A DNA stretch of 64,000 bases from Lithospermum erythrorhizon (lineage: Eukaryota; Streptophyta; Magnoliopsida; Boraginales; Boraginaceae), in the NCBI GenBank assembly GCA_019722365.1, contig JADFUC010002229.1, positions 17,643 to 81,642 on the forward strand, read 5' to 3'. This document shows positions 46,577 through 57,712 of the stretch, in pieces. The notes below the pieces were generated by a model that had not been told where the DNA came from, ran no database searches, and saw only the letters and a list, made by a program, of their open reading frames with translations. Position 1 is the first letter of the stretch, and each line of letters opens with the position of its first letter. The position numbers were made by a program, and so were the translations under genes.

Positions 46577-46782
46577 TAACAATAATAATAATTGTAATAA
46601 TACATTATTCATTTTGTTTTCTCTTATATAAATTTTTCATAATTTTTTTTGAAATAAGAACATAGAATAACATCCCAAACATATCATATTCAAATAAAAA
46701 ATACTTAATTAAAATTTAAAATAATTGACCCGATTTTATATTTAATAATTAAAACTAAACTTCCCTAAAATATTATTAGACT
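45341..46782. other. Intergenic AT-rich DNA
   Basis: No gene was recognised. A weak Stowaway-like right end (CCCGGAGGTAGTA) occurs near 46,073-46,085. A long AAT repeat lies at 46,502-46,592. The open stretch 46,104-46,400 has no recognisable domain. Confidence 0.5.
46502..46592. repeat. (AAT)n microsatellite
   Basis: About 30 AAT units with a few AAC interruptions. Confidence 0.95.
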
Positions 46783-47989
46783 TTAGCCTTGTCGGCAATT
46801 ATTTTGTATTCGAGGATCACAGTATTTACTCTCACTTATAGCACTTTGCAGCATTACTATTTTTGAAGGATATATTTGTATATATGGAGTTAGTTAATGG
46901 AGGAGATACCTTTTGAATGATAAGGAACAACCGTCTGAGAAATTATAAACCGAGAAGTTCATGCTAATGTAGGGTGATGTTGATGATATTTTATATATGG
47001 TGAAAAATTGGATTCAAATGTGTTAGTATATAAATTTATGATCTAACCGGCGTTGATACCCGTTGAGGTAAATAAGTTTCGTATACTAAATGAAGAATTT
47101 GGGAGATAATTCCGTGCCAAAATTAAATGCTTGATTTAAGACATATATTTTCAGTTGTATTAAGAAAATGAAACGACTTTGAGGGTCTTATGAGAAACAT
47201 TTAGATGTCATAGGAGGTGTATGACTATAATTGGGGAGTAGCGACAAGATGAACTAAAGATAGAGTGGTTGGATTTGTGTATGCTATATTATGAGATGGC
47301 TGAGATATATATTTGAGTTGTTGTATGTTTGAGTTGTATATTATGTCGAAATTTGCTATAATTTTGAAAGATAACAAATAGAAAGATATCTTGTGATTGA
47401 GGTGTCTTGTGGAGTAAGTTGTCGGCGTGGTATGAGTTTATGGAAATCCATTAAGGAAAGATTTATATTGTGGTGGTAAGCGTATAAAATATAACTCTTG
47501 AGGTGGATAGTCGCTAAATAGGTAGGGTCTTGAATTATCCTTGTTTATATGATAAGGTGGGTTAATACGTGATATTTGTATTCACTCATCTTCCTAAATT
47601 GACTCTCTATTTCCACATGGGCGGGCGTTTATGCTGGATTGTTGTGGGATGACCGAGATGCATTGGCGGAAGTGGTGGGTACCCGCGGAGTAGCGATGGT
47701 GGCAGAACCTCAGCTTGATCATACTTTGTCTTCTTTGGAGTTTTTGTTGTACTTAATAATTATTGTCGTCTCGAGTTGTAAAATCCGTTGTTTGATGTTG
47801 TATTTATATTACTTTTTCAGTTGTTGTAGTGTTGGTTAGTTCACCCGATGGACAAGTTGTATTGTTTTATTTATCATGTTAAATGAAGTAATTTTTTATA
47901 GATTTATCCGTGGTTGGTGACTCACAATTATTCAAGTTGATGACGGTCCCAACCTCAGGGGGGGCCCACACAGGAGGCGAATCGTTACA
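46783..47989 (+). repeat. Chromovirus LTR-A (3' portion only)
   Basis: This stretch aligns to 52,345-53,452 (end of LTR-B) over about 1.2 kb, from TTGTCGGCAATTATTTTG to the G-run near the end. It finishes ...TCGTTACA just before a primer site. The first two thirds of the LTR are missing on the left. Confidence 0.8.
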
Positions 47990-47992
47990 ATT

Positions 47993-48010
47993 TGGTATGG
48001 AAGCCTAGGT
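47993..48010 (+). other. Chromovirus primer binding site (initiator-Met type)
   Basis: TGGTATGGAAGCCTAGG corresponds to TGGTATCAGAGCCTAGG with two changes, directly after LTR-A. Confidence 0.75.
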
Positions 48011-49854
48011 TTATGTTTTCTTAGAATTGTCTTGTGTGGTTATGTGCCTAGGTTTAGAGTCCTGTAAGTGTGTTGTTGTGTGAGTCGTTCTCTGGTTTTG
48101 AGTCCATTTCTTTTCCGAATCCGTTGACTGTTGAGGACGCCACTAGAAGATTTCGTCGACTCGCGTACGAGGGTCTTACGAGACTACCTTGAATTTTGTG
48201 TTCTTGTGGTGTTAATTGATTGAGATGTGTTATACTACGAGATGTGTGAACTGATTATGTTAATATGACGTACGTTGAGTTATATGTATGTATATTGAGA
48301 TGCGTAACTGGGTATAATATGGAGATCAACACGATGGGTTGTTATATATATATGATGGGTTATATTGAAACAAGACATGTTATGGTTTAGAATATGATGT
48401 AAGATATCGGAAATATTATGGGATATTTGGGAGAAATATATATTTTGGGAAGTGTCCTAATAGTTGATGTGGTGGTAGAGTGATAATGAGACTTTATAGC
48501 GGGAGTAAAATTAAAGATGGGTTGTGATAGTGGCATACGATATACCGAGGTGGAATTGTAAAGAATATCAATAGGTTATGACTAAGGTTACTGGTTAAAT
48601 ATGATGTGTGATTATAAGAAAATGTGAAACTTGGTTTGATCAGAAATGGTAAGTCAGGGTGGATACAAATCGAAATTTGAATAAGAGAAAATAGTTTTAA
48701 GTTGATCAGTTAAGAAAGTTTAAATAAAAGTTGGTGGTTGAGTGGAGTTTATTTTTTTTTGATAGTAATGATTATTCTTGAGGATGTAAACTCTGGGTTG
48801 AAACCTTTGGAAATGAGAGGTGGAGGAATATGTTTGAGAATTTACGGGAGAGACAGATTTATATCGGGAAGTTATTAAAAGGGGTTCCCTAGTGTGGAAT
48901 TTGAAGTTGTTGATAAGTTGGTGCAATTGTGTGAACCTAAGGGTATTAAAAGGTTAGTTGAGGAGGATTTTGGTGACATGTACTTATGGGATTAGCATTT
49001 GATCGTGGTGTAAGATGATCTTTAAAACAATAAAGATTTAGTCTTGTATACTTGGAGTAATTGGAATAAATAATATTGTATTAAAGGCAATAAATAATAT
49101 TGCGTTATGCATTTATGGAATATGGGCGTGAGAGGATAGGGAAAGGAGTAAGTCGGCGTTGTAATAACATGAAAAGAATGCAAGTTTAATCTCGGTGTGA
49201 ATGATAAAGAGATTGTGCTTTGGGTTGAGGTGGAATATTTAGGTGATAAGTTGATAGTAAATGCAGTAGTGCGGAAAGAGAATACGTCACTATTTGCTGT
49301 CGGCTCGTAGTGAATAAATGGACTTATAATAGTGGAGAATTAAACAAAGAGGACTTATGGAGTTATAAACCTTGTGGGAGCTTAGAAATTGATAATGTTG
49401 ATTGTGGTTGAAGGAGTTGAATAGAAGTTTATTAAAGGTTACGATTGGGGTATTATGAGAGGACTGGCGAATAGGCCGATAAGATTAAATTAGGGTGTGA
49501 AGTGTTACGCAAATTTGCATGTTGAATAAACCATAAGATTTCGTGAGGTATAAAAGTCATAAGGACATAAATCAACAAGTTAATGTTAGTTGTGGATTCA
49601 AGGTGAAATTGTTAACAAACGTGTGATAGTGAAATTTGGTGTTGTGGTTGTGAGTCTTAGTAGTATGAGGGGATTGACAATAATTTGAGGTGATATAAAG
49701 TGTGAGTGTAAAGTTGGGGTGGTAAAAATTTGAATGGGCTGTCTAAAATAAAGATATTCACGATATTAGATAATAAGAAGTATTGAAGGGGAGAGTTGTA
49801 TAGTGAGTTTTAGATATAAATTCGAAACAGAAATTTTTATAAGATGGAGTAGAT
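48011..49854 (+). other. Non-coding interior of the first chromovirus-type unit
   Basis: About 1.85 kb between LTR-A's primer site and the pre-LTR tract of LTR-B (AGAAATTTTTATAAGATGGAGTAG, 49,829-49,852). The strand is G/T-rich and C-poor. No gag or pol motif is visible in any frame, so the unit may be a non-autonomous, large-derivative (LARD-like) element or a heavily deleted one. Confidence 0.5.
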
Positions 49855-51220
49855 TGTAATAATGAACATACTAATATTCTTGTAATAGTATACTAGTTGC
49901 TCGATTGGATTATTTAGGAGAAATCAAAATTTCGAAGTTGAATAGTGAAAATACAACGAATCGATTCGATTGGTAGTACATTTAGGTATCTTAAAATTTT
50001 AAAGTTATGTCGGATAGAATGATATTAGTTGGGTGGTAATATAATTTGAGTGGAGAATTGTTGATGTTTTGGAAGTTGGTTGTCGAGATAAGTTTAAGCG
50101 AGAGGTATCGATCTAATTAGAATATTCGGGTTTCCACGGTTGGGCTATTGGGCAGCCAGCGTATAATCGTCAAATGAGGCCCCGAGCCACCAAGCGAAGC
50201 CCACGTTTCCCTCGTTCCTACCTCGCGTATGGTCGATTCTCATACTCCCCCACTATTTTTTTGATTTCTCTTCCATCTTGCGAGCTTTGGATGTCAAAAT
50301 TTTTTTGGAGAGGCACCATCGTCTACTGCGTTCAAGGTAAAGGTCCGATCTTGTTGAATATTTTGCGAGATCGCCCGAGTTGACTTTTTGTTGACTTTTG
50401 TATTTCAATTTATTGCTCCAATCGATTCTTGGGTTCTAAATTAGTTATTCTTGAGTTGAAATTACGTGTTTGATGTGTGGAATTTGGACGTTTTTTAGGG
50501 CCGTTGACTTTTTGGAATTTTGGGTTGACTTCGGTTTTTATGAGATATTATTGAATATAATTATTGTTTAGGCTTAGATTATAATATAAGAGTTGATGAT
50601 GATCGATATTTGGGGTAGAAAGTGTTGTTATAGTTGAGTTGACTTTGAGTTGATTTTGGAGTTGAATTTTTCTAAAATGTTGTTGAGTATAAATATGTTA
50701 TTGGACCTTTATTGTGATTGTTTGAGGTAAGAAATTATGATTTATAAGTTGTTGGAGGAATATATGTTGAAATTAGTTTATTAGATTTTGAGGTAATGCT
50801 TGAGCTTTGGGATTTGAGGTTGTTAGAAATGGGGTTTGATTAGTTGGAAAAGTTGTTATATTGGAATTGATTGAGGTGGTTGAAAATATTTAGTATTTTG
50901 TTAAGGTGTTGACCGATTATGGGATTTACTGAATAGTTGAAGTCGTCATTTTAATAGTCTTGAGGAAACATAATTAGCAATCTATACTTAAGTTGTTAAT
51001 TTGTAACTAAAATGGGTTGAAAAGTCAAGAATTGAATTAGGATAAGGTTAAAATTGTTGTGAGTAGTAATTATATTTTCGGTGTTTTTGATTAGGCAGGA
51101 GCATTGGTGAAGCACTTAGATCGTTAAATGGGGCGTTTCTTATTATGCAACCAAGGTGAGTCTCTTATCTCGGGTGCTATAATGCGATACTTACTTTAAA
51201 TTGTGTGAACGCATGTCATT

Positions 51221-51331
51221 GTGGTATGATTATGTGAGAATGGTATACATGTGCGTTGTGGTATAATTATGTGAGAATGATATACGTATCGCTTGTAGTA
51301 TGATTATATGAGAATGGTATACCTATGTAAT
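51221..51331 (+). repeat. Three-copy 37 bp tandem array in LTR-B
   Basis: Units start at 51,221, 51,258 and 51,295, each GTGGTATGATTATGTGAGAA followed by TGGTATAC and a variable tail. Confidence 0.85.
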
Positions 51332-51459
51332 GGTTATGCGATTATGTGTGATTCATTTTGTGTGACCCGAATATGATTATGCAATTGTATTTACGTAGCG
51401 TTGAAGATTTACTTGAGGTAAATGTAAGCTTGAACTCCCAAAGCATTCTTAATGATACG

Positions 51460-51609
51460 TGGCCTTATCGGCATTTACGATTCTATGGCCTTGTCGGCCT
51501 TTGTTGTATTTAAACTGGCCTTGTCGGCCTTGTTAATTACGTGGCCTTGTCGACATTTGTTGTATTTACGTAGCCTTAGTCCTTTTGGTATTCTGTGGCC
51601 TTGTCGGTA
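51460..51609 (+). repeat. GGCCTTGTCGGCC tandem array in LTR-B
   Basis: Six copies of TGGCCTTGTCGGC(C/A)TTT-like units start near 51,461, 51,487, 51,517, 51,543, 51,572 and 51,597, spaced 25-30 bp. The core GGCC-ttgtc-GGCC is self-complementary. A related TTGTCGGCAATTATTTTG occurs near 46,789 and 52,363. Confidence 0.8.
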
Positions 51610-51810
51610 GGTTGTGATTGATTTATGATTGTGAGATGTTTTAGCTGTGTGCTTTGATATTGTTTGGGAGTAGAGTAGTTGGTTATTGAGAGGTGTTGGT
51701 TGGAGTTATGCGTGACTTTGAGGTGACTTGAGTATTAGGATATGACCCTATAGTTGGGATGATAGGGGTTAGGTGGCTCTCCTTCCTTGCAGGATATGTG
51801 ACGCTATTGG

Positions 51811-52039
51811 CCTTATACTTAGTGTATAAGTGCGGTTGGCCTTATACTTAGTGTATAAGTGCGGTTGGCCTTATACTTAGTGTATAAGTGCGGTTGGTCT
51901 TATACTTAGTGTATAAGTGCGGTTGGCCTTATACTTAGTGTATAAGTGCGGTTGGCCTTATACTTAGTGTATAAGTGCGGTTTGGCCTTATACTTCGGTA
52001 TAAGTGCGGTTTGGCCTTATACTTCGGTATAAGTGCGGT
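51811..52039 (+). repeat. Eight-copy hairpin tandem array in LTR-B
   Basis: Six 29 bp units (starts about 51,811, 51,840, 51,869, 51,898, 51,927, 51,956) carry CTTATAC-ttagt-GTATAAG then TGCGGTTGG. Two further 28 bp units carry CTTATAC-ttcg-GTATAAG then TGCGGT. The 7 bp stem is intact in all copies seen. Confidence 0.92.
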
Positions 52040-53459
52040 GTGATTATCGGTGAGGTCCCGTTCTAGCGGGTAGACGGATTGAGCATATCATTAGAGGTTG
52101 GTATAGTTATTGGGGATATGAGAGAGATAGATGGTTTGATGGTAGAGTTATAGTCGTTGTTAGAGTCTCTGTGATTTTATTACGGATGATTGTGTGTGCT
52201 TATTGAGACTTTGTATTATATCTTGACATGATATGGCCTTATTAGGTAGTTTGGGTATATGCGTATTTATTCATATTTGACTACGATATCTATTCTGATG
52301 CCGTTTTGTTGTCGCATCCATGATGTCTTGATTGTTGTATTTCATTTCGGGCTTTAGCACTTGTCGGCAATTATTTTGTATTCGGAATAAATTGTTACTC
52401 TCGGTTGTAGCATTACCCGGCATTACTGTTTTTTGAGATATGTTGTATATATATCGAGTGGTTAATGGATGAGATACCTTTTGAATGAGAACATTAGGTA
52501 CAGAAATTATAACCGAAGTTCATGCTAATCTATCGATGATGTTGATGATATTTTATATATGGTGGAAAATTGGATTCAAATGTGTTAGTATATAAGTTAT
52601 GATCTAACCACGACGTTGATACCATTGAGGTAAATAAGTTCCGTATACTAAATGAAGAATTTGGGGAGATAATTCCGTACTTAGGTTATCTTGATTTAAG
52701 ACATATATTGCTCAGTTGTATTAAGAAAATGAAACGATTTGGAGGGTCTTATGAGAAACATTTAGATGTCATAGGAGGTGTATGACTATAATTGGGAGTA
52801 GCACTTTAAGGTGAACTAAAGATAAGTGGTTGAGTTGTGTATGCTATATTGAGATGTTGCGAGATATGTTTGAGTTGTTGTATGTTAGAGTTGTATATTA
52901 TAGGAATTACTATACTTCAGAAAGATAACAAATAGAAAGATATCTCTTGTGATTTAGGTGTACTGTGAGTAAGTTGTTGACGTGGTGTGAGTTTATCGGT
53001 GTTAGTTGAAGCCATTTTGAAAGATTTATATTGTGTGAGTGAGTAGCGTATAAAATATAACTCTTGAGGTGGATAGTCGTTAAATAGGTAAGGGTCTTGA
53101 ATTATCCTTGTTTGTCTGATAAAGATTGGAGTTAACCACGTGATATTTGTATTCGCTCGGCTTCCTAGGTGACTCCTTTATTTTCCTATGGGCGGGCGTT
53201 TATGCCTAGGTTGCGGGATGACCGAGATCGTTGGCGAGTAAACTGCGTACCCAGCGGAGGTGGCGATGGTGGCTTGAAGACCTCAGCGATCATACTTTTG
53301 TCTTCTTTGGAGTTTTTGTTGTATAGCAATTATTGTCGTCTCGAGTTGTAAAACCTGTTGTTGATGTTAAAAGTGAACTTTTTTATCGTTATCCGTCGTT
53401 GGTGACTACGATTATTCGAGGTTGATGATGGTGCGACTTCGAGGGGGGGCCGCTTTGAT

Positions 53460-54130
53460 GTCAGGTTATTCTTGTTAGGGGATGAGGTACATGTTGAGGA
53501 GGATTTGGTACAACGCATAGGTGGTAGTCAGCGGAGGCGTCTTCGGAGTAAGCTTTTTGACCGTTTTCTGAGGAGAGATCCGCCTAAGTTCCTTGGGGTG
53601 GGTTCACCGATTGATGCCATTGAGTTTATTAGAGATTTGGAGACCATTTTTGAGCCCATGGGTATTGAGGGTGGTGAGGTGGAGTTCTCCCTTGATTTGC
53701 ATGAGGGGTGCTCGCGATTGGTGGGGTAACCTACGACTATCTCTGACTGCTAGAGGGGAAAGATGGGAGTGACTTAAGGAGGCGGCTGTAGCGTTGAGGA
53801 AAGAATTATTCTATGAGTACCTACGTGGATGCTGGAGGGATGCGATTTTTGTTGACTCGAGGTGATCGATCACATTGGAGAATGCGAGTCGGTTTAGTGA
53901 AGTTATGTCGCATGCTTCTAGGCATGCGCTTGGCCCGAGGCGAGGAATTCCACGAATTCCGAGATGGGTTGATATGGGAGATTTTCACCATATATCTTGA
54001 TGACTTTCACCAGTTTCCATGAGTTGAGGCTTGGCGCATTGAAAATAGAGATGGAATTAGGGGCTGAGGCCGGAAGGGTCGAAGAAGTGCGACAAGAGGT
54101 AGTACCGGTGGATCATCTAATTCGAGGTTC
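53460..54130 (+). pseudogene. Chromovirus-2 gag
   Basis: The open piece 53,472-53,729 (LRRDPPKFLGVGSPIDAIEFIRDLETIFEPMGI) is the Retrotrans_gag pattern of chromoviruses. It continues in other frames through about 54,010 (ELFYEYLRG; SRFSEVMSHASRH). Several frameshifts are present. Confidence 0.8.
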
Positions 54131-54639
54131 AGGAGGAGGACACTTCGACATAAGTCCATCCCGAGTCGTTTGATTGCACTGTTCGCTTGAGAGCAGTCTC
54201 TGACTTCTTAACTTTTTCGGGTATATGCATCGGATGCAGTGGATCTCGGAAGGGTAATGCTTGAGGGTTCCGGCGGCATTGATGTTTTCATTGTGGGCGA
54301 GATGGGCCATAGGATGCGAGGTGTTGGGAGAGAGAGATGGTGCCTCCGATGTCAGCCGATGCGGACACATGCTTGAGATTGTCCTCGATATTCGAGGTGG
54401 GCGGGCTAGTACATCTTCACCGGCCGCGATGCAGCGAGAGGGAGGAGGTACCGGGGAGCGAGAAAGAGGATGATTTGGAAGTCGTGGAGGTCGGGAATTC
54501 GCGGAGTTGGAAGTACCAGGGGAGCGCGGCGGAGGTGGCGACCAAAGCGGTGTTGGCGGGGAGGCGGTCAGTGCCGTCGCTCGGCCCGGGGGAGGCATTG
54601 GGCACTCAGTGCGTGGCGGGTACCTTGTTGTTATTTGAT

Positions 54640-54895
54640 CTGAGGAGGCTAGAGTACTTTTTGATTCTGGAGCTACTCATTCCTTTATTTCCCAGAGCTT
54701 TGTTGATGTTTTACCTTTATGTCGGGAGTCTTTACTTGTTCCGCTTAGCATTATGACACCAGTGGGGAGGTCCGTGGAGGTTAGATCCGTGTATAGAGAT
54801 TGTCCCTTAAAAGTGAGTAATCAATTGTTAGTTGTGGATCTATTTCCGTTTGAATTGGTAGATTTTGATCTTATCTTGGAATGGGTAGTTGGGGA
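54640..54895 (+). pseudogene. Chromovirus-2 aspartic protease
   Basis: FDSGATHSFISQSF, IMTPVGRSVEVRSV, YRDCPL and FELVDFDLIL form the retropepsin-like domain, with catalytic DSG intact at about 54,661-54,669. A frameshift follows at the GMDWL position. The domain would cut the Gag-Pol polyprotein. The same domain at 60,340-60,670 is its closest relative here. Confidence 0.88.
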
Positions 54896-55129
54896 GGCGA
54901 GGTGAGATCCACATGAGGAGATTCTTTTTGCTAGTCGGGTAGATCGATGTTGTGTTTAAGGAGATAGGAAGATTATTGCCATCAAGTTTTGTTTGACGGA
55001 GGCGGGAAGTTGATGAAGAAGGTTGTCTTTGGGTATCACGGGGTGGTCGACTTGGAGAGAGAGGAGAAACGAGGTTAGAGGATATGCAAGTTGTTCGTGA
55101 GTATGTTTTCCCGGAGGAGTTGCCGGGCT

Positions 55130-56100
55130 TTCACCGGAGAAAGTGGAGTTTGCGGGTGGAAGTAGTTTAGTGCGGCACCGATTTCTATTGCGCCGTATAG
55201 AATGGCTCAATGAGAGTTAGAGAGATTTGAAGACTCGGAGTTAGGGAACTACTTGATAAGGGGAATTTGTCGAACCAGTGTTTCTCAAGTGAAGTGCATT
55301 TGTGAAAAAAAGGAATATGAATCTGTGAGGTTGTGTATCGACTACGAGGCCGGTGAATAAAGTAACCGTCAAGAACCATTATCCGTTCTGGGGATAGATG
55401 ATTTTATTTGATGGGTTGAGGGGTGCAGTATTTTACGAATTGATTTGAGATCACAGATGCTTTTGATCGAAGATTAGGAGGGTGATATTCGAGAAACCGA
55501 CCTTCCACGATCGGTATGGGCACTATGGTTACATGGTGGCTCTTAGTTGGGTTGGTAATGCACAGCGGCGTTCATGGATTTAATGAACCGGGTGTTTGGG
55601 GAGTTCTTGGATAAATTTGTGATTTTGTTTATTGATGATATTCTGATCTACTCGAGTGATGCGGAGGAGCAGAGACATAGCAGTTGTGTATTTGGAGACT
55701 TTGAGCGGCGCAATTGTGCAGCTAACTTTACTTGATGTAGTGCAGTTGTGGAGAAATGCAGTTCTTGGGCCATGTTATATCCGGTGAAGGTATTTGTGTG
55801 GACCCTCGAAGGTAAGGCGTAGTAGTGGGCTGACGTTCGAGTGTGACCGGGTGAGGAGTTTCTTGGTTTGTTGGGTATTCTGGGAGGTTTATCGAGTTTT
55901 CTGCGTTGATTGCGACTCCGATGACGGGTTGACCGGGAAGGGAGTTCCACTTTATTTGGGATGAGGTTGTGAGGTGTTTAAAGGTGACAAAGTTGACTAC
56001 TTGCGCGGTTTAAGCTACCGTCAGTGCGAGGGTTTTGTGATCTCTGGTGATCTTCGTACGGGGGTTGGGGGCGTGTGTTGATCACGAGAATGGAGAGTGA
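55130..56100 (+). pseudogene. Chromovirus-2 reverse transcriptase and partial RNase H
   Basis: Blocks appear in order over several frames: YRMAQ with ELERFEDSE (55,190-55,230), SVRLCIDYEAGE (about 55,320-55,355), DLRSQ (about 55,440), AFMDLMNRVFGEFLDKFVILFIDDILIYSSDAEE (55,569-55,670), where FIDD is the active site, and later SGRFIEFSALIATPMT and WDEVVRCLK (about 55,885-55,980). RNase H proper is poorly preserved. Confidence 0.85.
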
Positions 56101-56539
56101 TTTCTTATGCTTCTCGGCAGGTTGAGGAACCATGAGAGGAACTACCCGACCCGTGATCTAAAGGTTGTACTTGATTATTTTTGGGTGAAGTTGTGGAGGC
56201 ATTCTTGTATGGGGTTAGATGTCAGATTTCCTTAATCACAAAGTGCGGAAGTACCTACCGGCCAGCGAGAGAGAGGATTTTTACCGTTGGCGAGTGGAGC
56301 TCTGAGGATGGATGGCAGGTTATGTGTGACGGATTCGGATGAGTTGAAGAAAGAGATTCTTGACGGGGCTGTAATGCTTAACATAGCATGCGTCCACGGT
56401 AGCCTGAAGATGTCTGAGGACTTGAGGTTAGTGGCGAAATGAAGAGAGAAATTCTTTGAGTTAGGTAGCGAAATGTTTGGTTTGTCGGTGAAGAGCGCTG
56501 ACATAGATATCCGTAGGATTCTTTGCTGAAACTCTTCCT

Positions 56540-57400
56540 ATTCATGAGTGGACATGGGAGAATATTACCGTGGACTTTTGTATTCAGTCTTCTACACAGG
56601 TCGTTGAGGCGGAATGATGGGATGCAGACGATTGTGGATGAGGCTGTCGAGAAATCGGCTCATTTCTTACCTAATGAATCTCTTGATGGACCAGAGAGGT
56701 TAGCGAAGATGTATGTTGATCAGATTGTGAGACTGCATGGGGTCCCGGTGTCGATCATTTCAGACCGCGATCTTGAGATTACCTCGAATTCTAGAGGGTT
56801 TCCGGGAGGCGTTAGGAGGACTAGGAGTGGAGTTAGGTACATCTTTTCATCCCCGGACAGATGGGCAATCTGAGAGAACAATTCAGACTTTGGAGGATAT
56901 GCTTTGGAGTTTGTGTTCACGAGGTTTCTCGGGGAGTTGGGATGTGAGTTACTGAGATGGAGTTCGCGTTATAACGAAGTTTCGTACTAGTATCAGATGG
57001 CACCATTTGAAGGCGTTGTATGGGCGAAGTGTCGGACTTCGTCTATTTGGAGCAAGTGGGAGAGAGGAAAGTTGGTTCGAGTTAGTTGAGAGTTCGGTGG
57101 AGAGGATCAAGTTGATACAACAAAACCTGAGGATAGCGCGGGGCAGGCAAAGCGAAATATCGCGTCGTCGCGGGTGAAACGTCGCCCGAAGTTGGAGATC
57201 ATGTGTTTTTGAGGATATCGCCATGGAAAGGAGTAATGCGGTTTGGGAGGAAAGGGAAGTTGAGTCCCCGTTATATTGGACCGTTTGAGATCTTGGCGAG
57301 AGTAGGACCCGTAGCTTACCGTTTAGCGTTGCCTCTCTGGAGTTGGGGCGGGATTCCTGATGTATTCCGTGTGTTGTGCAGTATATTCGGATGAGTCGCA
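56540..57400 (+). pseudogene. Chromovirus-2 integrase with GPY/F motif
   Basis: The core is spread over several frames: VDEAVEKSAHFLP, LAKMYVDQIVRLHGVPVSIISDRD (middle Asp), and FHPRTDGQSERTIQTLEDML (catalytic Glu, about 56,848-56,910). The C-terminus 57,203-57,394 has [27 protein letters not shown], the GPY/F module of gypsy integrases. Confidence 0.88.
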
Positions 57401-57712
57401 TATTCTTAGCTGATGCCAGGTGGAGCTTGAAGAAGATCTCACTTTTGAGGAGAAAGCGGTGAGGATTCTTGATCGGAGGGAAAAGGTATTGAGGAACTAA
57501 GTGGTGGCCTTGGTGAAAGTGTTGTGGAGGAATCAGGGCGTAGAGGAGGTGACATAGGAGCAGTGTGATATGAGGAACTTGCGGCCTCTTCGCGTCGGGG
57601 TAAGTTGTTTTTGTTTATGTGTTTATGACCTTGAGTTGTTTAAATGGCGTCTTTCTCTTAGTTGTTGAGTTGGGAAATTTCTAGAGGCGAAATTTTTATT
57701 AGGTGGGTAGGC
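57401..57712 (+). pseudogene. Chromovirus-2 chromodomain-like end and pre-LTR tract
   Basis: In broken frames: ELEEDLTFEEKAVRILDRREKVLRN and VALVKVLWRNQGVEE, the C-terminal chromodomain-like segment that identifies plant chromoviruses (Tekay/Del group most likely). The tract AAATTTTTATTAGGTGGGTAG (57,691-57,710) then primes LTR-C. Confidence 0.8.

Larger units (their letters stand above)
49855..53452 (+). repeat. Chromovirus LTR-B (about 3.6 kb, with tandem arrays)
   Basis: It begins TGTAATAATG after a polypurine-like tract and ends near the GGGGGGG block at 53,445, where gag of the next unit begins after a small deletion that removed the primer site. Its last 1.1 kb matches LTR-A. It contains three consecutive tandem arrays (51,221-51,331; 51,460-51,609; 51,811-52,039). 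Its beginning resembles LTR-C and LTR-D in layout. Confidence 0.7.

Noticed and set aside
54113..54598. 161-codon minus-strand ORF rich in Pro, Ser and Arg
   Set aside because: It lies opposite the GC-rich gag-protease linker of chromovirus-2 and has the composition of an antisense shadow; no domain was recognised.
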